This document shows, piece by piece, positions 5,918 through 7,836 of a DNA stretch of 7,836 nt. Source of the DNA: JBBDWZ01 sp050732575 (GTDB lineage Bacteria; Gemmatimonadota; Gemmatimonadetes; Longimicrobiales; RSA9). The notes under the pieces are model-generated. The model did not search any database. It saw nothing but the letters and a program-made list of their open reading frames with translations, and had not been told where the DNA came from. Made by a program: the position numbers and the translations under genes. The stretch covers positions 1 through 7,836 of the forward strand of contig JBOHRF010000240.1 in NCBI GenBank assembly GCA_050732575.1, in the 5' to 3' direction. The first letter of the stretch is position 1, and each line of letters opens with the position of its first letter.

Positions 5918-6838
5918 ATGTTGAAACGTTTGCCTGGGGTCGTGTTGCTGGCCCTGATGGGCGCGTTATGGTTTTTCTTCCTCAGTTTGCCCTGGCCGGT
6001 GTTGCTGCCGTTCCGTAACCCACGCGAGACCTCGTTCATGGACCAACGCGTGGCGCAGGCGCGCGCGCGCGGCCAGTCGCTGCGACTCCGGCACACGTGG
6101 CGACCCTTCAAGGAAATCTCTCCCAACCTGCGCCGAGCCGTGTTGGTGGCCGAGGACGCCCGCTTCTACGAGCACAACGGTATCGATTGGCTGGCCTTGC
6201 GCCAGGAGATGCGTTACCGCGGCGACGACAATTTCTCCTGGTTCGATATCGGCGATCTGCGTGCCCTGGCTGGCTCCTTGAGCTACTACCGCTCTCATCG
6301 CGATCGGATCCGTGGCCGAAGCACACTGACCCAGCAGCTGGCCAAGAACCTCTACTTCAATGAGAGCCGCTCCGTGACGCGAAAAATAGGCGAATACGTA
6401 GTCGCTCGGCGCATCGAGTGGTTCCTGTCCAAGGATCGCATCCTCGAGGTGTATCTGAACGTGGTGGAGTGGGGCCCGGGCATTTTCGGCGCGGAAGCGG
6501 CGGCGCGCTACTATTTCGGCAAATCGGCGCGCAGCCTGAGCGCGGATCAGGCTGCTGCACTGGCGGCCACCCTGCCGCACCCGCTCACGTCCAATCCCCG
6601 GCTCAGGCCGGGACGGATGGCTTGGCGCAAGCAGATCATCCTGTCGCGCATGGGGGGTCAGGGACCCGTCCGCTCAGTCCCGCTCGACGATGTGCTCCGG
6701 AAGGATTCCGGAGCGACCTTGCCAACCGACGTGTTGCCTCGCCCCAAGACTCAGGCGGATTCGTTGCGCGGCGATACGCTTCCCGAACCGGATACCGTGG
6801 TCACCGCGCGTTCGATGGCCATTTCGAGCGCGTATTGA
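5918..6838 (+). CDS. mtgA: Monofunctional peptidoglycan glycosyltransferase (GT51, MtgA-like)
   Basis: Polymerises lipid II into glycan strands at the outer face of the cytoplasmic membrane. The 306-residue product starts with a membrane anchor (about 7-32) and has the GT51 motifs in order: AEDARFYEHNGID (77-90, E79 the catalytic base), GRSTLTQQLAKN (133-144), RKIGE (155-159) and KDRILEVYLN (172-181). No transpeptidase domain follows, so it is the monofunctional type rather than a class A penicillin-binding protein. Two oddities: about 20 extra residues between 99 and 131, just before the STLTQQ motif, and a tail of about 60 proline/acid-rich residues after position 245, making it longer than the usual 230-240. 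The last 29 codons overlap the convergent P1 peptidase gene. The ATG at 5918 has no clear ribosome-binding site but gives the expected short cytoplasmic lead before the anchor. Confidence 0.92.
   Translation: MLKRLPGVVLLALMGALWFFFLSLPWPVLLPFRNPRETSFMDQRVAQARARGQSLRLRHTWRPFKEISPNLRRAVLVAEDARFYEHNGIDWLALRQEMRYRGDDNFSWFDIGDLRALAGSLSYYRSHRDRIRGRSTLTQQLAKNLYFNESRSVTRKIGEYVVARRIEWFLSKDRILEVYLNVVEWGPGIFGAEAAARYYFGKSARSLSADQAAALAATLPHPLTSNPRLRPGRMAWRKQIILSRMGGQGPVRSVPLDDVLRKDSGATLPTDVLPRPKTQADSLRGDTLPEPDTVVTARSMAISSAY
6694..6714. terminator. Strong hairpin in the mtgA tail, downstream of the P1 peptidase stop
   Basis: GCTCCGGAA (6694-6702) and TTCCGGAGC (6706-6714) form a perfect 9-base-pair stem with a GGA loop. 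On the minus strand it lies 36 bases after the P1 peptidase stop (6751), where a terminator or RNA 3'-end stabiliser for that gene would be expected. There is no T run, so it is not a textbook intrinsic terminator; it also lies inside mtgA coding sequence. Confidence 0.35.
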
Positions 6839-7716
6839 GCGACCGCGCCAAGTTGCAAGCGCGCGCCGGGATCCAGCTCTCGAGTGTCTTTCGCCGTGGA
6901 AATGGCGAATACAACGTCACCATCAAAGTGAGTAAAAACGGGAGCAATGCGGCGCGCCAGCGCATTGGCGCTCTGGCGCGCCAGCGCGTGCAGATCGAGA
7001 CGACTGAGGGGCGCGTCGGTGGCCACCATGGCCAGTGTCGTATGACCGCGCTGCGGCGCGGGCACGGTCGCGTCTTGTGTACGCAGCCAATGCATGGCGT
7101 GCGCGAATTGGCCGTCGGGCAGGCGCGCGCCGGCCAGGACGTCTCCGGTCTGCGAGAAGACATCGCCCAATGCATTGACCACGGCCAGCGCCGCCACGTG
7201 ATGCCCGGCCACGTGCAGGCTCCATGAGCCCAGACCCCCAGGACTGCTGCGTTCGGGGCCCAGCAGCTTGCCAACGGTAGCACCCGTGCCTGCACCCACG
7301 GCCCCCTCGCGCACGGGGTCCGCGGTGGCGGCCTCACACGCGGCAAATCCCATTTCGGCGTCGGGCCGGCGCGCGGGATCACCAACGGCAAGATCGAAGA
7401 TGACAGCGGCGGGCACGATGGGCACACGACCGGCCGGGGTTTCGAAACCCCGGCCGCGTTGCTCCAGCCAACGAACCACGCCCGTGGCTGCGGCCAAACC
7501 GAAGGCGGAGCCACCGGTCAGCAGAATGGCATCAACCGCAGGCGCCAGATGAGTGGGTGAGAGTGCATCCAGCTCGCGCGTGCCGGTGGCGAAGCCGGGC
7601 ACATGCGCAGCCGCGCGAAACGGTCCGATGATCACCGTGCAGCCCGTACGCGCAACGTGGTCCTGCGCATGGCCCACGATCAGACCGGGTACAGCCGTGA
7701 GGGTGGAGTTTTCCAT
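6751..7716 (-). CDS. P1-family (DmpA/NylC-like) aminopeptidase, self-processing Ntn-type hydrolase
   Basis: 321 residues from ATG 7716. P1 enzymes are made as one chain that cuts itself to expose an N-terminal nucleophile on the small subunit; known members are L-aminopeptidases/D-esterases, beta-peptidases and nylon-oligomer hydrolase. Family blocks visible: VPGLIVGHA (9-17), ILLTGGSAFGLAAATGV (64-80), GRVPIVPAAVIFDL (96-109), GAGTGATVGK (141-150) and VVNALGDV (179-186). The cleavage region is GHTTLAMVATDAPL, so T226 is the likely nucleophile, here preceded by His instead of the usual Asn or Gly. An ATG at 7800 would add 28 basic, Cys-rich residues unlike the family and is rejected. No signal peptide, so cytoplasmic. 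The substrate is unknown. The 3' end overlaps mtgA by 88 bases; a promoter-like pair lies just upstream. Confidence 0.9.
   Translation of the reverse strand: MENSTLTAVPGLIVGHAQDHVARTGCTVIIGPFRAAAHVPGFATGTRELDALSPTHLAPAVDAILLTGGSAFGLAAATGVVRWLEQRGRGFETPAGRVPIVPAAVIFDLAVGDPARRPDAEMGFAACEAATADPVREGAVGAGTGATVGKLLGPERSSPGGLGSWSLHVAGHHVAALAVVNALGDVFSQTGDVLAGARLPDGQFAHAMHWLRTQDATVPAPQRGHTTLAMVATDAPLSRLDLHALARQSANALARRIAPVFTHFDGDVVFAISTAKDTRELDPGARLQLGAVAQYALEMAIERAVTTVSGSGSVSPRNESA
7431..7456. repeat. Perfect 26-base palindrome inside the P1 peptidase gene
   Basis: Arms CGGCCGGGGTTTC (7431-7443) and GAAACCCCGGCCG (7444-7456) are exact reverse complements with no spacer, centred on TTCGAA. It encodes part of the GRGFETPAGR segment of the peptidase. 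The symmetry does not extend further on either side. Function unknown; it could be a protein-binding site, a cruciform-forming sequence or chance favoured by high GC. Confidence 0.8.
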
Positions 7717-7741
7717 CAGCAGTGGTTTGTGTTGAACCGAC

Positions 7742-7771
7742 AAGCTAGACTGAGCGCTCGCGCACCAGCAA
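7742..7771 (-). promoter_or_regulatory. Candidate promoter of the P1 peptidase gene: TTGCTG, 18-base spacer, TAGCTT
   Basis: On the minus strand TTGCTG (7771-7766) is followed after 18 bases by TAGCTT (7747-7742), within the nonamer TCTAGCTTG (7749-7741) also found before fadJ. Transcription starting near 7735 would leave a leader of about 20 bases before ATG 7716. No clear Shine-Dalgarno sequence lies in that leader. Confidence 0.4.
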
Positions 7772-7836
7772 GAACGCGCGCGCCTTCGTCCATTCACCAT
7801 CGAGGATGCACATCTTCAACATTTCGCTTCCGTTCG
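7745..7836 (-). CDS. Possible C-terminal fragment of an unidentified gene, truncated by the window edge
   Basis: A minus-strand frame is open from the right edge to a TAG at 7747-7745 and encodes 29 residues ending in KARAFLLVRERSV, with GC in 23 of 29 third positions, as in coding sequence of this genome. If real, it ends 28 bases before the P1 peptidase start and the two would be co-transcribed. The alternative is a + strand gene starting at ATG 7806 (MHIFNISLPF to the edge), divergent from the peptidase gene; it shares the same third codon positions, so base composition cannot decide. I recognise neither product. Confidence 0.3.
   Translation of the reverse strand, partial: NGSEMLKMCILDGEWTKARAFLLVRERSV

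Noticed and set aside
6951..6987. Direct repeat GGCGCGCCAGCGC at 6951-6963 and 6975-6987
   Set aside because: It is in frame in the P1 peptidase gene and reflects the amino-acid repeat ALAR...ALAR in an alanine-rich helix with GC-rich codons; only two copies 24 bases apart.
6418..7227. 269-codon + strand open frame covering the end of mtgA and antisense to the P1 peptidase gene
   Set aside because: Composition is that of a frame-shifted and antisense shadow; both underlying genes carry complete family motifs.
7717..7800. N-terminal extension of the P1 peptidase from ATG 7800
   Set aside because: The added 28 residues are Arg/Cys-rich and unlike the family, which begins close to the MENSTLTAVPGLIVGHA start; the extension also crosses the putative promoter.

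Overview
The window is compact, GC-rich, fully bacterial chromosomal DNA carrying eight recognisable genes plus a possible fragment at the right edge. GTG starts are common, intergenic gaps are short and third codon positions are GC-rich. The set of genes (M23 peptidase with an HEGID motif, FadJ-type beta-oxidation protein, DUF402 protein, VKOR with thioredoxin-fold partners, an MtgA variant with an insertion, P1-family aminopeptidase) reminds me most of Gemmatimonadota. That is a recollection-based guess, not a search result. I see no tRNA, rRNA, CRISPR array, insertion sequence or phage gene.

Layout. Left edge: the C-terminal part of an M23 peptidase (1-351, +), closed by a strong intrinsic terminator (393-418). 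Then a rightward run: fadJ-like fatty-acid oxidation protein (457-2643), a DUF402 protein whose true start is probably upstream of its first ATG (2688-3170), and a secreted DsbA-like oxidoreductase (3243-3881). This run meets head-on a leftward group transcribed from the right: HAD phosphatase (5908-5183), membrane-anchored DsbA-like protein (5150-4392) and VKOR (4384-3902). A hairpin covering both stop codons lies at the junction. The HAD gene is divergent from an mtgA-like transglycosylase (5918-6838, +), with only 9 bases between the two start codons. mtgA in turn overlaps by 88 bases, tail to tail, a P1-family peptidase (7716-6751, -).

How the genes fit together. The clearest functional unit is extracytoplasmic disulfide formation: an integral-membrane VKOR, a membrane-tethered thioredoxin-fold partner directly upstream of it, and a second, signal-peptide-bearing DsbA-like protein encoded convergently. 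The M23 peptidase and MtgA both act on peptidoglycan but are not adjacent. FadJ, HAD, DUF402 and the P1 peptidase look like ordinary metabolic genes placed nearby.

Most worth a second look: the likely non-ATG (ATA) start of the DUF402 gene overlapping the fadJ stop; a promoter architecture (TTGCnG, 18 bases, TAGCTTG) shared by fadJ and the P1 peptidase gene, the former possibly giving a leaderless mRNA; a perfect 26-base palindrome inside the P1 peptidase gene; and the 88-base convergent gene overlap. I found no clearly new multigene system.
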